From Blasia pusilla (Eukaryota; Marchantiophyta; Marchantiopsida; Blasiales), in the NCBI GenBank assembly GCA_050084515.1, contig CM114274.1, positions 14,756,001 to 14,820,000 on the forward strand: a DNA stretch of 64,000 nt, in the 5' to 3' direction. Shown here piece after piece: positions 1 through 10,444 of the stretch. The notes beneath the pieces are model-generated. The model was not told the DNA's origin, ran no database searches, and saw nothing but the letters and a program-made list of their open reading frames with translations. The first letter of the stretch is position 1. Each line of letters opens with the position of its first letter. The position numbers and the translations under genes are program-made.

Positions 1-118
1 AATAGATGAATAGTAGAACCCTAAAACTAATGACTAAACCATTTTAGTCATATTTTGAGTTATTCTTTTGGGAAATCATTTAAACTTTAGTCATAAAAAT
101 CATACATTTCTTCTAGGG
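1..118. mobile_element. Terminal fragment of a CACTA-like DNA transposon
   Basis: This block is repeated with few differences at 58,476-58,582. Both copies carry AGTCAT-type motifs and finish in CATTTCTTCTAG. That ending resembles the right end of the large CACTA-like element at 43,280-56,463, which ends GTTCTAGTG. Here the last bases read CTAGGG, so the terminus is mutated. The rest of the element lies before the window. No coding sequence is seen. The element class is inferred from the terminus alone. Confidence 0.55.
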
Positions 119-825
119 TTCACGTTAGTCTGGTCTCAGTCAATCGGCCTTCCCACCCATCGAGTTCTCAGCTCCGTACCTCATCAAGCTCAATCTTCCC
201 TAGTTCCTAGCTTTCCAACAAGGGCAAGTCTTTTGACACTTGGGATAGACTTTCTGGTTTGTCCAAGCACCTAGAACAGCGTTTGCACACCTAGTTGTCC
301 CAAATGTCCAATGGACCTAGCATGAGCCCCTAAACTGAGATCCAACCAAATGAGTCGTAGGTCCGAATCCAAAAGGGATCTCTGAAATCCATTCTGTTGG
401 ATTTTTCGTTAATTTTTAAAAAAATAGCCAATATCTCAGCCTCTACTTGTACATTTGTTGAAGTCTTTGGTTTTTTAGAACTGGCTGTGCAAAATATTTC
501 CAACACTATCTTATTTGTCCCAAACTCATCTTGGGACTAAAAGTTATGGTCCAAAATACAGTCAAAATCCCAAACGCTAGTCAAATCCGATTCTTACCTC
601 TTTGGCAACCAACCTTCCTGGGCTCGACTCCTCTTGAATCTTGATTCACATTTGATCAAGGTTTCCTAGTCATGAACACAAAGTACTCAACCTTGTTCGT
701 ATCTTATCTCTTGTGTCTCTTGCGTCTCTTCCAAGAGACTACTCCAATGCGCGGACCATCCTAGCGTGAGCCCGCTAGAGTTTGGATGTTCCGCATGCAC
801 TCATTTTTTTATGAGAGTTGCGACA
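119..825. repeat. Decayed LTR remnant, same family as the solo LTR at 14,616
   Basis: The block follows the same order of words as the solo LTR at 14,616-15,629. Shared stretches include CCAATATCTCAGCCT, CAAACGCTAGTC and CTCTTTGGCAACCAA. It ends GTTGCGACA, against GTCACGACA in the intact LTR. Its start is cut off by the CACTA-like end at 1-118, which suggests the DNA transposon inserted into or replaced the first part. No coding capacity is seen. Confidence 0.75.
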
Positions 826-1742
826 GTCACCCCTCTTTAGAGATTGACACCCTTATCAGCGCAAACCTTCTAATCTCAAGTCTTTTGGGAAGCCTACCCC
901 TTGACATCAAATTGCATTATGGTAGATAACCCGCAATTCCTCGTTTGGCTTAAGTCTTAAGTTTTTTTTTGAAACACTTAGCATCATTTAGCATCTCCTC
1001 TTTGATAAGCCTACATCAGTTTCTTGGAACTAATCTAACCTATCAAATAAGCTAAATAAGTTTGCTACCTAAGACTTCTCTGGCTCACAACTCGTAAATA
1101 TCCCACATTTTTACCCAATACACAAGTCATACTACTTGTCTCTTGCTGCTTTCCTAGTGTGTATCTTTGAGTGGATGCTTGAAGTTTAGCATAGTGATTT
1201 TATACATATCAAATTTATCCAAGGAAGAAGGCCACTGCATTTTGGTAGTTGCAGAAATTAGGATTTAATTTAGGGTAAAAGTGAATTTTGAGCAAGCTAG
1301 TGTACGTATCTTGACCATGTAATAGTTTTAATTTAAGATGCAATTTAGGTAGTAGAAGATTTTGAAGAGGGAGAGGCTTCTCAATTTTTGGTGGATTGCT
1401 CTTGAGGAAGGGCAACGGAGATCAGATTTTACGGTGAGGAAACACTCCAGTTATAGTTGCTTGTGATTATTGGATATAAACAAGACGTGGGTGACATATA
1501 TTCATGCTTGCATGTTGGTGAGGGCCTAAGACTACTAAAACTATTTCTCGGAACACTATTGAGATGGATTGATACCACACTAGTCCAGAGTGGCTAAGAA
1601 TGCCAGATATTCTCCATTGTGAGTCTTGAGTGAGATGTGTTTGCAGGTCCACGGGTTGGGCATTGCTAGATGAAAATTAATCTTATGGTTTGGGAGTGAG
1701 CTAGACAAGTTTACCCAGTTCATCATGGCATAGCTATAGAGT
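826..1742. other. No gene seen; possible internal retroelement sequence
   Basis: About 0.9 kb of moderately AT-rich sequence follows an LTR end and precedes a gypsy gag remnant, so it may be a decayed retroelement leader. The open frames are short, carry no motif I recognise, and have no counterpart elsewhere in the window. Confidence 0.4.
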
Positions 1743-2930
1743 TTGAGGGACCATAGGAGTGGTAGGAGTGGTAGGAGTGGTGTAGAATTTATGAGGAATA
1801 GGCCTAGGTATCGAGGGTTTTCATATGAAGAACCACCTCAGCCATCACCTCTATCTTCTTCAAAGGATTCATCTACGGATTCTAAGAGTTATTGCAAGAG
1901 TGGAGGAGGAACTACCAAGGGATACAGATTGACAAGTTGAAATTTGTCCATGAGTTTCATCAAAGAGCGGAGGAGAATCTACGGGAGGCATATGTGCATC
2001 TTCAACGGTTGATGATAACTACTCACGGTTTGATGGAGGCACAGGTAGTTCAATTCTAATATTTTATGTTGGATCGTAAGTTGCAAAAGAGAATAAGAGA
2101 TACAACTCTCTTATATGTAAGTTCACCGACTCTTAAGTATGTATTTTTGTTGGCAGAGCGTATTGAGCTCAATACACTTGATTAGAGGATGTTGATGGCA
2201 AGAGCATCATCTTTGAGGCATACTACACACGTTACATTAATATCTCCATCAATACCTCAGTGGTTTAAAAAGATAGAGTTCATAGGGCTATGAGGGGATA
2301 CCTCGAGCCAATACTACCACCAATATAATCTTATGTTAGATAGCACGGCTCAATTTTACTCGTTGGAAACGTGGAGAATCATACTATTAGCTAGATTTTT
2401 TAGAATAGAGTGGAGGGCATGGGGGATCCCTACTGATATGCATCGATCCAATGTAGGCCACCATTATCTCAGTGTGATAACTACCAAAGATACAACCATT
2501 CATATGAGAGACTTTTTAAGCTTGACCTCAAGCTACATTTAGATGGAGGCTAAGGACTAGGAGGTGGCAGAGGACAAGGTGTGGGAGGTTGAGGATATGG
2601 TGGAGGCAAGGCTCCACTACCTACTAGCTTAAGAGTGAGTGGGAGATTCACATCTAAGGCAAGTATGGCAAGGATTGCTTAGTTGTAGCAACACTTTGAG
2701 ACTATAACAACCCAACAAGCATCCACATTGGGTGCAAGAGGCACGTCGACTTCTAGATTTTTCCATGCCCAAAATATGGCTAGAGATCTAGGAGATATGG
2801 GAATTCTCTACAACATAGCTCATGTGGATGTAGATGAAGTGGTCATGAGAGATTTTCTAAGAGAGTTTGAGCCATAAGGACCCAATGTGGATTTGGATCC
2901 CTAGCAAGTGAAAGCTGGAAAATAAGGTAG
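1743..2930 (+). pseudogene. Decayed Ty3/gypsy gag, third family (C)
   Basis: Pieces in several frames match the Gag of the gypsy elements further along. The N-terminal part (RPRYRGFSYEEPP) aligns with the segment before the first Met in families A and B. The core reads FHQRAEENLREAYVHLQRL, then LLYVSSPTLKYVFLLAERIE. A Gly-rich patch follows near 2,580, and an acidic tail (VDVDEVVMRDFLREFEP) near 2,850. Stops such as TAG near 2,057 and 2,182 break the frame. No protease, methyltransferase or reverse transcriptase follows. It is the most diverged gag in the window and therefore probably the oldest relic of this lineage. Confidence 0.75.
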
Positions 2931-3100
2931 GCTTCATGAGTAATTTACCTTGGTAAAGGCCCTCTAAGCCTCAACTTAGAAGTTGATTATCTTGTGTCCG
3001 AATCTTCACCAAAGTCCATAAGAGAAAATCCATGAAAATGATCCTCTTGGTTTAATCATTGTATTTTGATTCCAAAGATTAAGTACTAATTGTGGAAAAC

Positions 3101-3402
3101 TGCTAAAGAATCATAATTGGTGAGAAACGGTTCTCACACTCACACACCGCCATGGAGAACGAAATTTGAAATGGGAGAATGAGTGGAGGCTAGTCCCCTT
3201 CTCAATTATATAGGGTATATACAAGCAACCCTAACCCTAACCTTAACCATAGTCTCGAGTTAGACTAACTGTGATTAATTAACCCTAGTTAAGATAATCT
3301 CGCATAATTGACTAACCAAGATTAAGCTTCCCTACTTCGTGTAAGTACCAAATGTAGCAGTTCACGTGTCTCATGAGCTTGACTGTAACTCAATCTTCAA
3401 TA
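3101..3402 (-). repeat. 3' LTR of copia-1
   Basis: On the minus strand a purine run, GAGGGGGAG (3,403-3,412), precedes ATTGAAGATTGAG, which begins the LTR. The first 150 bp match the 5' piece at 27,674-27,830. The far end, TTCTCACCAATTATG then CTTTAGCA, looks like a copia LTR terminus. A run CCCTAACCCTAACC at about 3,230 lies inside it and is not a telomere. The outer border is approximate. Confidence 0.7.
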
Positions 3403-3514
3403 CTCCCCCTCAAGCTCATATCGATATTTCTAACACCTAAATCATTTGTAAACATCTCAAACTTATTTCTATATTATGCCTTTGTAAAGATGTCTGCAAT
3501 TTGCTGATCTGTAC

Positions 3515-3802
3515 TTATATACACTCTCGTGCAAGCACTTTCTCTCTGACAAAATGATAGTGCAGCTCAACATGCCTTGTACGAGCATGAAACACAGAGT
3601 TATTAGCAAGCTTGATGCTACTAATATTTTCTGCATATATTACACTAGGTCCTAAGTTACTAACACCAATCTCAACAAGTAATCGATGAAGCCACAACGC
3701 CTCACATGTTGCATTGGTTGCGCCTCTGTACTCAGCCTCTATTGAAGATAAAGCAACTGAGGGTTGCTTCTTTGAAGCCCAACTTATAGCTGTGCTTCCC
3801 AA
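3515..3802 (-). pseudogene. copia-1 RNase H
   Basis: The 95-residue frame carries the usual copia RNase H signatures: SWASKKQPSVALSSIEAEY, then EALWLHRLL, then a HARTRHVELHYHFVRE block. RNase H removes the RNA strand during reverse transcription. It is the C-terminal end of pol and sits just before the polypurine tract. The link to the reverse transcriptase at 4,193 is broken by stops between 3,803 and 4,192. Confidence 0.9.
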
Positions 3803-4192
3803 AGTAAATGAATAATCAGATATGGAATGTCGATGAGACAGGCTTCATGGTCAGTCAGCATTTGTGAATCCCTATAATTGAAAACTCGGAGAAGGTTCTA
3901 ATTGAAGCCCGAATTAAATAGAGAATTTCACATACCGCATAATCCTCCTCACAACATCAAGGTGAGATTTTCGAGATGCTTGCATAAACAAGCTCACTAG
4001 GCCAATAGCATAGCTTAAATCTGGACTTGTTATAGTTTGATAGATCAAACTTCCAATCATGCACCTTTACATATTAGAATCTGCAAGCAACTCTCCTTCA
4101 TCCACTCTAAGCTTCACCCTCTAGTCCAACGGTGTAGAGATTGGCTTACAAGCCGTTATACCATATTTTGAAAGCATATAAAGAGCATATTG

Positions 4193-4957
4193 TCATTGAA
4201 GTAACCACATGCTCTTTCCAAGCTTGATAAACTCAATACCAAGGAAGTACTTGAGTTCTCTCAAGTCCTTTAAATCAAATTCTGCTAGTAATTTAAGCTT
4301 CATTTGTTGTACCATTTCTTCAATACTCCCAGTAATCAGTTGATCGTCAACATACAACATAATGAGAACCATATGATCTTGTCCTCTCAAGACATATAAC
4401 GAGGAGTGAAAATCATATACCCTAAAATCCAACTCTTGTAGGACATATATAATCTTGCCATACCAATCTCTTGGAGCTTGTTTGAGCCTGTATAGAGCTT
4501 TCTTCAACCTGCATATGCGAAATGGAAACTTGGGATGCTCGTATCCAAGTGGTTGAGTCATATATACCTCCTCGTATAGGTATCCATTCAAGAAGGTATT
4601 CTTGACGTCCATGTAATGTAATCTCCACTTCTTACTTACTGAAACTACAACCACTGTTCTCTTAGTTGCGATCTGTGCAACAAGGCTAAATATTTCCTCA
4701 TAATCGATGCCATATTATTGTGTATAGCCCTTAGCCACCAATCTCGTTTTGTATATGTTAATTGTATCATCTTGATTGCATTTGATTTTGTAAACCCATT
4801 TGCAACCAATAGGTTTCTTACTAGAAGGTATATCAACCAGCTCCCATGACTGTTGATATCTTAATCCAACAAGCTCTTCCTCCATAGCTTCAATCCATTC
4901 GACTTTACTTGCAACTTCTTCAAAACAACTCGGCTCCTGTTCTTGAAGGTTAGTCAT
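4193..4957 (-). pseudogene. copia-1 reverse transcriptase
   Basis: Two overlapping frames give a copia reverse transcriptase. The upstream frame (4,715-4,957) has EWIEAMEEEL, the WELVDIP block and GCKWVYKIK, ending at RLVAKGYTQ. The downstream frame (4,193-4,654) has MDVKNTFLNGYLYEEVYM, a LKKALYRLKQAPRDWY block and the catalytic LYVDD. A frameshift near 4,650-4,710 separates them. The start of the domain is cut at 4,957 by gypsy A copy 1; the missing N-terminal part resumes at 14,226. Confidence 0.92.
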
Positions 4958-4958
4958 C

Positions 4959-5326
4959 TATCATGACCATACGGATTATGTTGTAGAGTATAGTGTGTTA
5001 GTAGAGGCCATACCTTATATAGGGCCGCAGTGTCTAGGTAGAGATGCGATTTCATACATAGGGTTGGGGGTTACTGAGTTGAGGGTGACTTTTCCAGTAG
5101 GGCCCGCTCTTAGGTTGGAGGATATAAGGTGGAGTGCACTCAAAGAACAGTTAGTTCTTTGAGTTGAGCCTGTTGCGTTGGGAGTTAGCCTTGGTAGTAA
5201 GTAGAGCCCTTGGCTATGGTGTTTCCCGCAAGCTTCGACCTAGATTCTCCCATCGTGGAGTGGGTTTGGCTCGATTGTATGTGATTCTATATGTGTTTTA
5301 TGAAAGTAGATCTTTTACGGATTTCA
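4959..5326 (+). repeat. 5' terminal unit B of gypsy A copy 1
   Basis: The unit begins TATCATGACCATACGG, against TGTCATGACC in the 3' copy at 13,769, and ends CGGATTTCA. It holds a TATA-like GATATAAGG at 5,121 and just after it a hairpin with 11-bp arms (5,138-5,148 and 5,154-5,164, loop 5). It therefore looks like a promoter-bearing LTR U3/R region. Unlike the 3' end, no unit A adjoins it on either side. I see no standard tRNA primer site directly after it. Confidence 0.8.
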
Positions 5327-6804
5327 CTCAAAGAACTGGAGTAGATCGATGGTAGCTTCGATTGTGGATCAGTAGGATCTGGTTAGGGCTGATTGTGTAC
5401 TCAGCCGTGGATGTTCGTGGCTTGTGGCCTATGTTGGAGGTGGAAATCTGGTGCTTGGTTTGTTGGGAAAGAAGCGCCTTGCTGAGAGCTTTCCAACGCG
5501 CTTTAGATCGCGGGATTTCGTCAAGGGAGTTGGAAGTTATCAAGGATTGAAGATTATGGTTTGTGTTTGACTGTTTTCTGATGTGGAGAGCTTGGAGTGC
5601 GGAAGCTCTGTTGAAGTTCATCCAGATTGGGCAAGAGGTTCCTGTTGCTACTTGTATTGTGATCTCATGTGAAGCTATCTACTTGACTGTGCGGAGCGTT
5701 TCGGATTTCTGCGTGCATGAATCTGGGCGGAAGTGCTGTCGGATTTGCGATTCTGGAGGTGTATGGACAGCAAGATTGTCTGATTTTTAGCTCGGAGTAG
5801 AGAGCTTGGTTGTAGCTGATTTTTTGTGGAGAGATAGCTATGGTAGTCAATTGAATTTTGGTTGAAACAGATTCAATTTTGGTCAAGGATTTGTGAAGTA
5901 ATTGCTGATCAAAATTTTGCAGACTAGCTCAAGGTCTGGCTATGGTGGACAGCGGATCAGAGGGGCTGGTTGGTTGGTGACTCGTTCATTGTTGGAGACG
6001 CCTATCCCATTGGGGGCGCCCTGGCTGGGCCTCTCTCCATAGCGAATGGGGCGATAGGGGCATGTCTCCAGCATTTCTTAGTGCTTTGAGGCTTTAAGGC
6101 AACTCGGGGCGAGTGGGCGTGAGAGGCGGAGTAAGGAGCAAGGAGCAAGCAAGCAAGCTTGCTTGCTTGGGCATGAGGCAGTTTTTGCAGGATTTGTGAT
6201 TTGAGTGTTGTAGAACTGGTCACCCATCTTTGGGCTATTCTGCCTCGAAGACGCTTAACTGCTGAGTTCTTAACTATGATAGTGTACACACTGGTGTAGC
6301 TCATTTGGTGGTGTTCGGAGAGGTGGTAGGCGCTTTATGCATCTTAGGTTTTTGGTTGATGGACCTCTAGCGCATAGTACGGTGTAGCCTCTCCATGCAC
6401 GTGATATTTTCAGGTGCTGCGAGTCCGACTAGCACGTCATCGACCCGCGGTGGAGTAGCTATTGCGTTAGAATTGTGTGGTGGGTTCTGTGGATTCAGGG
6501 GGCGCCACGTTTGGTGGATTGTGTTACCTTGATTTCCATTTGCGATTGGAGGGTTGTCGTTGGATTTCCTGTGTTTGGATCCCCTCCATCGTTGCTTCTT
6601 GCTTGCGCGTCCATTGTTAGGGTTGATGCTGATTTCCAGAGTAGTGTTACTCCTGTGTGCTACCGGTAGTGAGGCTGGAGTGATGACCAGTAGACGGTGG
6701 GAGGCTTCTTGTGGTGATGAAAAGTTAGGTTGCCTACACCCATAGCTAGTAGAGCTAGAATAGTACAGCGACATCGACGTCACCTGGTTACTTAGTGGTG
6801 GTAA
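5327..6804 (+). other. Leader of gypsy A copy 1, noncoding
   Basis: About 1.5 kb between the 5' unit B and the Gag frame. It is closely matched by 43,885-45,394 in copy 3, so it is a real part of the element. It holds short open frames but none with recognisable content, and a perfect 24-bp palindrome built from CAAG/CTTG repeats at 6,146-6,169. Such a long leader could carry a packaging signal or an intron; neither can be shown here. Confidence 0.7.
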
Positions 6805-8090
6805 TTTGGTGGTGGGGCGGCATCGGCGTTGGTCATCACGGAGCTGTCTGGTGGTCTGGTTGGGGACCGTGGTGCGGATAGTGGTGGTTTCACACGGAGT
6901 GGATTTAGGTATCGGCTACCTTTTCTACTTCCGACGGTTGATGAAGAGGAGGATGAGGGTGTTCCAAACACCGAGTCTTCTACGTTGTTATCGAGTGTTG
7001 CAGCTACATTGATTTGGGACATGGACGGGATATATGGGGCCATGAAGGGCCCACGAAGATACTCGGGTGCAGTGGGCACCATTGAGTTGGAGAACTTCAT
7101 GCAGGAGTTTGATACCTGGTGTGATATGCAGATGTTGCGGAACGCCACGTTGTTTACACCCTTCTTGGCTTGGAAGGGGTTGTTTCAGCACTTGGAGGGA
7201 CCACCCATGGATGATTACCATGAGTTTAGGAAGGACCATGTTGCTGAGATTGAGGCGTGGAGACAATATTGGTCTCCAGGGTATGTGTCTATCACCCATG
7301 GTGGTATTGGTAGTAGTGCTCCTACTATGCCAGCCACCCTGACGTTGAGTGCTACGAGTATGAGCCGGAGTGGGGGTACCAGTGGAGGTTCCCATGGAGG
7401 TACCAGTGGGGGTACTAGTGGAGGTACTAGTGCCCCACCATCATTTAGCCCGGTTGCAGAGTTCTTCAAGAGGTTGAAGAAGAACTATCAGGGAGTGAAG
7501 ACAAAGAAGTTGAGGAGTCTTCACGAATTTGAGCAAAAGACTGGTGAGAGTCTCCGTGAGGCATACACTCGTATGCGATGCTTGATTTCAGTTACCCAGG
7601 ATGTGACTGAGGCTCACGCGGGTCCAGTTTTGGTATGGGATTTTGGACAGAGAGTTCCGCCGTAGGGTACGTGATGCTACTCTTATGAGTGATGATTCAC
7701 CCACATTGACCCATGTGTTTGCTCTATCTGAGAAGATTGAGCTTAACATGGTGAAGGAGAGAGTGGTGACATCCGCATTCAGTAGGGATACAACTACTCG
7801 CTCGTGTTGACCAAAGAGCCCACCTCACAGTCTCGTAGTAGTGGTGGTGGTAGTAGTAGTGGGAGTCGTGGGGGGTACACACGACCTCAGTCAATTCCTA
7901 GAGGGACGCTTGCGCAGAGACCATTGCCTTCATTTGCTGCCCACGTCATCCTCGAGAGCGTTGCTTTGATCTTCATCCAGAGTTGAGATCAGGCCGCGGC
8001 CGTGGTGGAGTAGCTCCGAGACGCCGAGGTGGTAGAGGTGGACCAGTGGTTGGAGAGCCTACGGTGGCTACCCCTACCGCTACGAGAGTC
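6805..8090 (+). pseudogene. Gag of gypsy A copy 1
   Basis: The frame opens at 6,805 without an ATG; the first in-frame ATG is at 7,021. The conserved Gag core reads WKGLFQHLEGPPMDDYHEF and, further on, GESLREAYTRMRCLI. Between them lies a Gly/Ser/Thr linker of short repeats (about 7,370-7,430). A small insertion near 7,625 shifts the frame; the continuation (RRVRDATLMSDDSPTLTHVF) is in another frame. A deletion at about 7,945 removes the CCHC zinc knuckles that copy 3 still has at about 46,490-46,640, leaving the Arg/Gly-rich tail. Gag would form the particle and bind the element RNA. Confidence 0.85.
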
Positions 8091-8355
8091 CGCTATGGTC
8101 GCCAGATTGAGCAGCGTTGGAGCGAAGTTGGCTACTATGGTCGGTATCCAAAGATAGATCAGGTTTTGGAGCATGGGCTTCCACCTCTTATGGAGGGGAT
8201 GATCTCTCTTATATGGCGAGTGCAAAGACAAAGGTTGAGGCATCGCGGCGATTCTTAAAGGAGCCACTCGAGCGTCAGAGCCACCTGGTGGTACTGTGGA
8301 GTTGGACCCACAGAGGGGTGAGGCTGGGAGGCAAGCTAGGCTTCCCTAGTCATTC

Positions 8356-9290
8356 TTGTTGTCTGAGGTGCTTAGGACTCTATCCATGGTTCCTACGCAG
8401 CCTATTGAGCCGACAGTGGGGACTGAGGCATCTACATCGCGTGCAGCATCTAGTGAAGTATTGCGGATGGCAACTTCAGTGTTGGGATCCCCATTGTTTT
8501 CGGCCATGGAGCTGATGGCTTTAGGAGTTGACTTAGCTCCTGTATTTCAGCTAGCAGCCACGTTGTGGGAACGTTGGGGTGTTACTACTACACGTGCTGA
8601 GGTGGATGAGGGTGTTGCGGTGGAGCGACCCTCTATGTCAAGTGTAGAATTGAGTACCAATGCTACTTGGCAGGAAGCAGCGGCGAAGATGGATGCATTA
8701 CCAGCCCGGCCAGCCATTGATCGTGAGAGGCTTACACCTGGTGTATGTATGTTGGACAACCGGAGTGGGATATTCCGATTGGTGAGTCCTACAAGACAGG
8801 TGTATAGACTAGATAGAGTCTTGTTAGACTCCGGTGCCCAACCTTTGATGTTGGGAAAGGCGGCATGTATTGGTTTGGGTATTCGGAGGTCAGAGCTTGA
8901 GCCTTGCCCATTCCAGATTGAAACATCACTTGGAGGAGCCAATGATAGGTCTCAATTCATGACACGGGAGAAGTTTTCTGTACAGTTGAGACCAGATCAT
9001 GCGACTGATAGCTCCCGGTTGGGAGTATCTACGGTAGTCACATCAGCCGAGTCGTATGATGTACTAGTTGGAGGAGTAGTATTGTACCCGATGGGTTTTC
9101 AGATGGATTACTGGACTAAGACAGCGTCTTATAGACCTGGTTGGCAGTCCAGGGATGGACGTATGAGCCAAGTTCATATGAGATTTATTTATGGGGCTCA
9201 ACCAGGAGGGTCTTCCCCAACAGTGTTAGCATCTGTGGCTGGTTTTAGTGGAGTAGTCACTTGGCCAGGAGACTTTCTGGAGGGTAATGT
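8356..9290 (+). pseudogene. Retropepsin region of gypsy A copy 1
   Basis: The frame contains an aspartic protease with active-site motif VLLDSGAQPLMLGKAACIGL at about 8,817-8,876. Downstream, SAESYDVLVGG and YPMGFQMDYW are conserved in all copies. The protease would cut the Gag-Pol precursor. The frame stays open to about 9,324, where an out-of-frame continuation enters the methyltransferase. It is the best-preserved protease of the set: copy 2 has DLGA at the active site and copy 3 has lost the active-site part. Confidence 0.85.
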
Positions 9291-9296
9291 TCTGCT

Positions 9297-10250
9297 ATGG
9301 ATTCTTGTGTGCATGAGGAGGTAGAGGAGGTCCCTATTTTTGCAGCAGTGGCATCCTCATCGTTGGATGTGCCACTTTGGAGTTCAGGCGGTGCACTATG
9401 GCAGGAGGCTGATCGCCTAGTGCAGGAGGCTTGGTGTGAGGCTGTTATACCTCACGAGGAAGAGGAGGCCCCACGGCGGACTCCTAATTCTGGTCCAATT
9501 GGATTATCCCCTTTGGATACTACACCCATTGTATGGCATTATCCGGTGGAGGGCATTTGTGTGTTAGATCTCTTTGGTGGGATTAGCACTGGTTTGGCTG
9601 CAGTGTTACAGGCCGGTATTCCTGTGCGGAGATATGTGTATGTGGAGCGAGATGAGACGGCCCAAAGAGTCTCATCTTGACATATTGGTCAGTTGATGCG
9701 GAGATATCGTGAGTTGTTGCCACCATCAGCTATTCGTGGGTACCAACATGCTTTGTCGTCACACATTGCATTGTTGGGGGCGCAGGACCTTGAGAGGGTT
9801 GGTCTTGTGGATTTGGTGATTGCTGGATGGCCATGTCAGGGTCATACACGTGCTGGTCGTGGTGAGGGATTACAGTGGATAGTATCTTGGATACTGGGCA
9901 ACTTTCTCAAGTGGTGAGGGTTATTGATCGGTCACCCATGGCAGTGGTGAACCGTGTGGGCGAGCCTAGGATGGCACTACCCACATTTGTGAGTTTTCCC
10001 CTCATCACATGCCTACAGGGAAGGTGGTCCCGGGCATGTGCGACAGTTGGTGGAGCCTAACGCTAATGAGAGAGAGCGTGCGATGGGATTTGCTACTAGT
10101 GTGACAACGGTTGCTTCCATTTCTGAGGCTTCACGACGTCATGTGTTGGGTCGTGCCATGGACCTGAATTGTTTGACTTGGATTTTGAGTATTGGTATGG
10201 TCGAGCAGCATCAACTTCGGACTATGTCTATGGGTCTTCCACCCTTGTAA
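9297..10250 (+). pseudogene. DNA cytosine-5 methyltransferase domain, gypsy A copy 1
   Basis: Conserved C5-methyltransferase motifs appear in order. Motif I, VLDLFGGISTGLAAVLQAG, binds S-adenosylmethionine. Then comes an acidic YVYVERDETAQRV (motif II), and motif IV VIAGWPCQGHT, whose catalytic Cys codon is 9,834-9,836. Motifs IX and X appear as ERERAMGF and RHVLGRAMDLN. A 295-bp deletion at about 9,875, flanked by TTACA in copy 3, removes motifs VI and VIII. A TGA at about 9,678 and a frameshift near 10,000 also break it. The close order and short target region look more like DNMT3/DRM-type enzymes than DNMT1; this is a judgement by eye. It lies between protease and reverse transcriptase. 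Confidence 0.9.
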
Positions 10251-10444
10251 TGAGCTCGATGGCTACCGGGATGGTAGAGGCATCGGCTGGGGGCGAGGAG
10301 AGTAGTATTTTGCATCCTTGGAGTAAATGGGATGTAATGGCTGGGCATGTGGAGTTGGTTGCTCATGCTGGTGGAGGAGTTATTTGCTCAGATGATGGTG
10401 TAGCTAAGGGTATACCATCTTGTGAGGGGGTTGCGTAGCAGCCA

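Noticed and set aside
3228-3246. Telomere-like CCCTAACCCTAACC
   Set aside because: Only two to three units, inside a copia LTR, and not the plant CCCTAAA unit.
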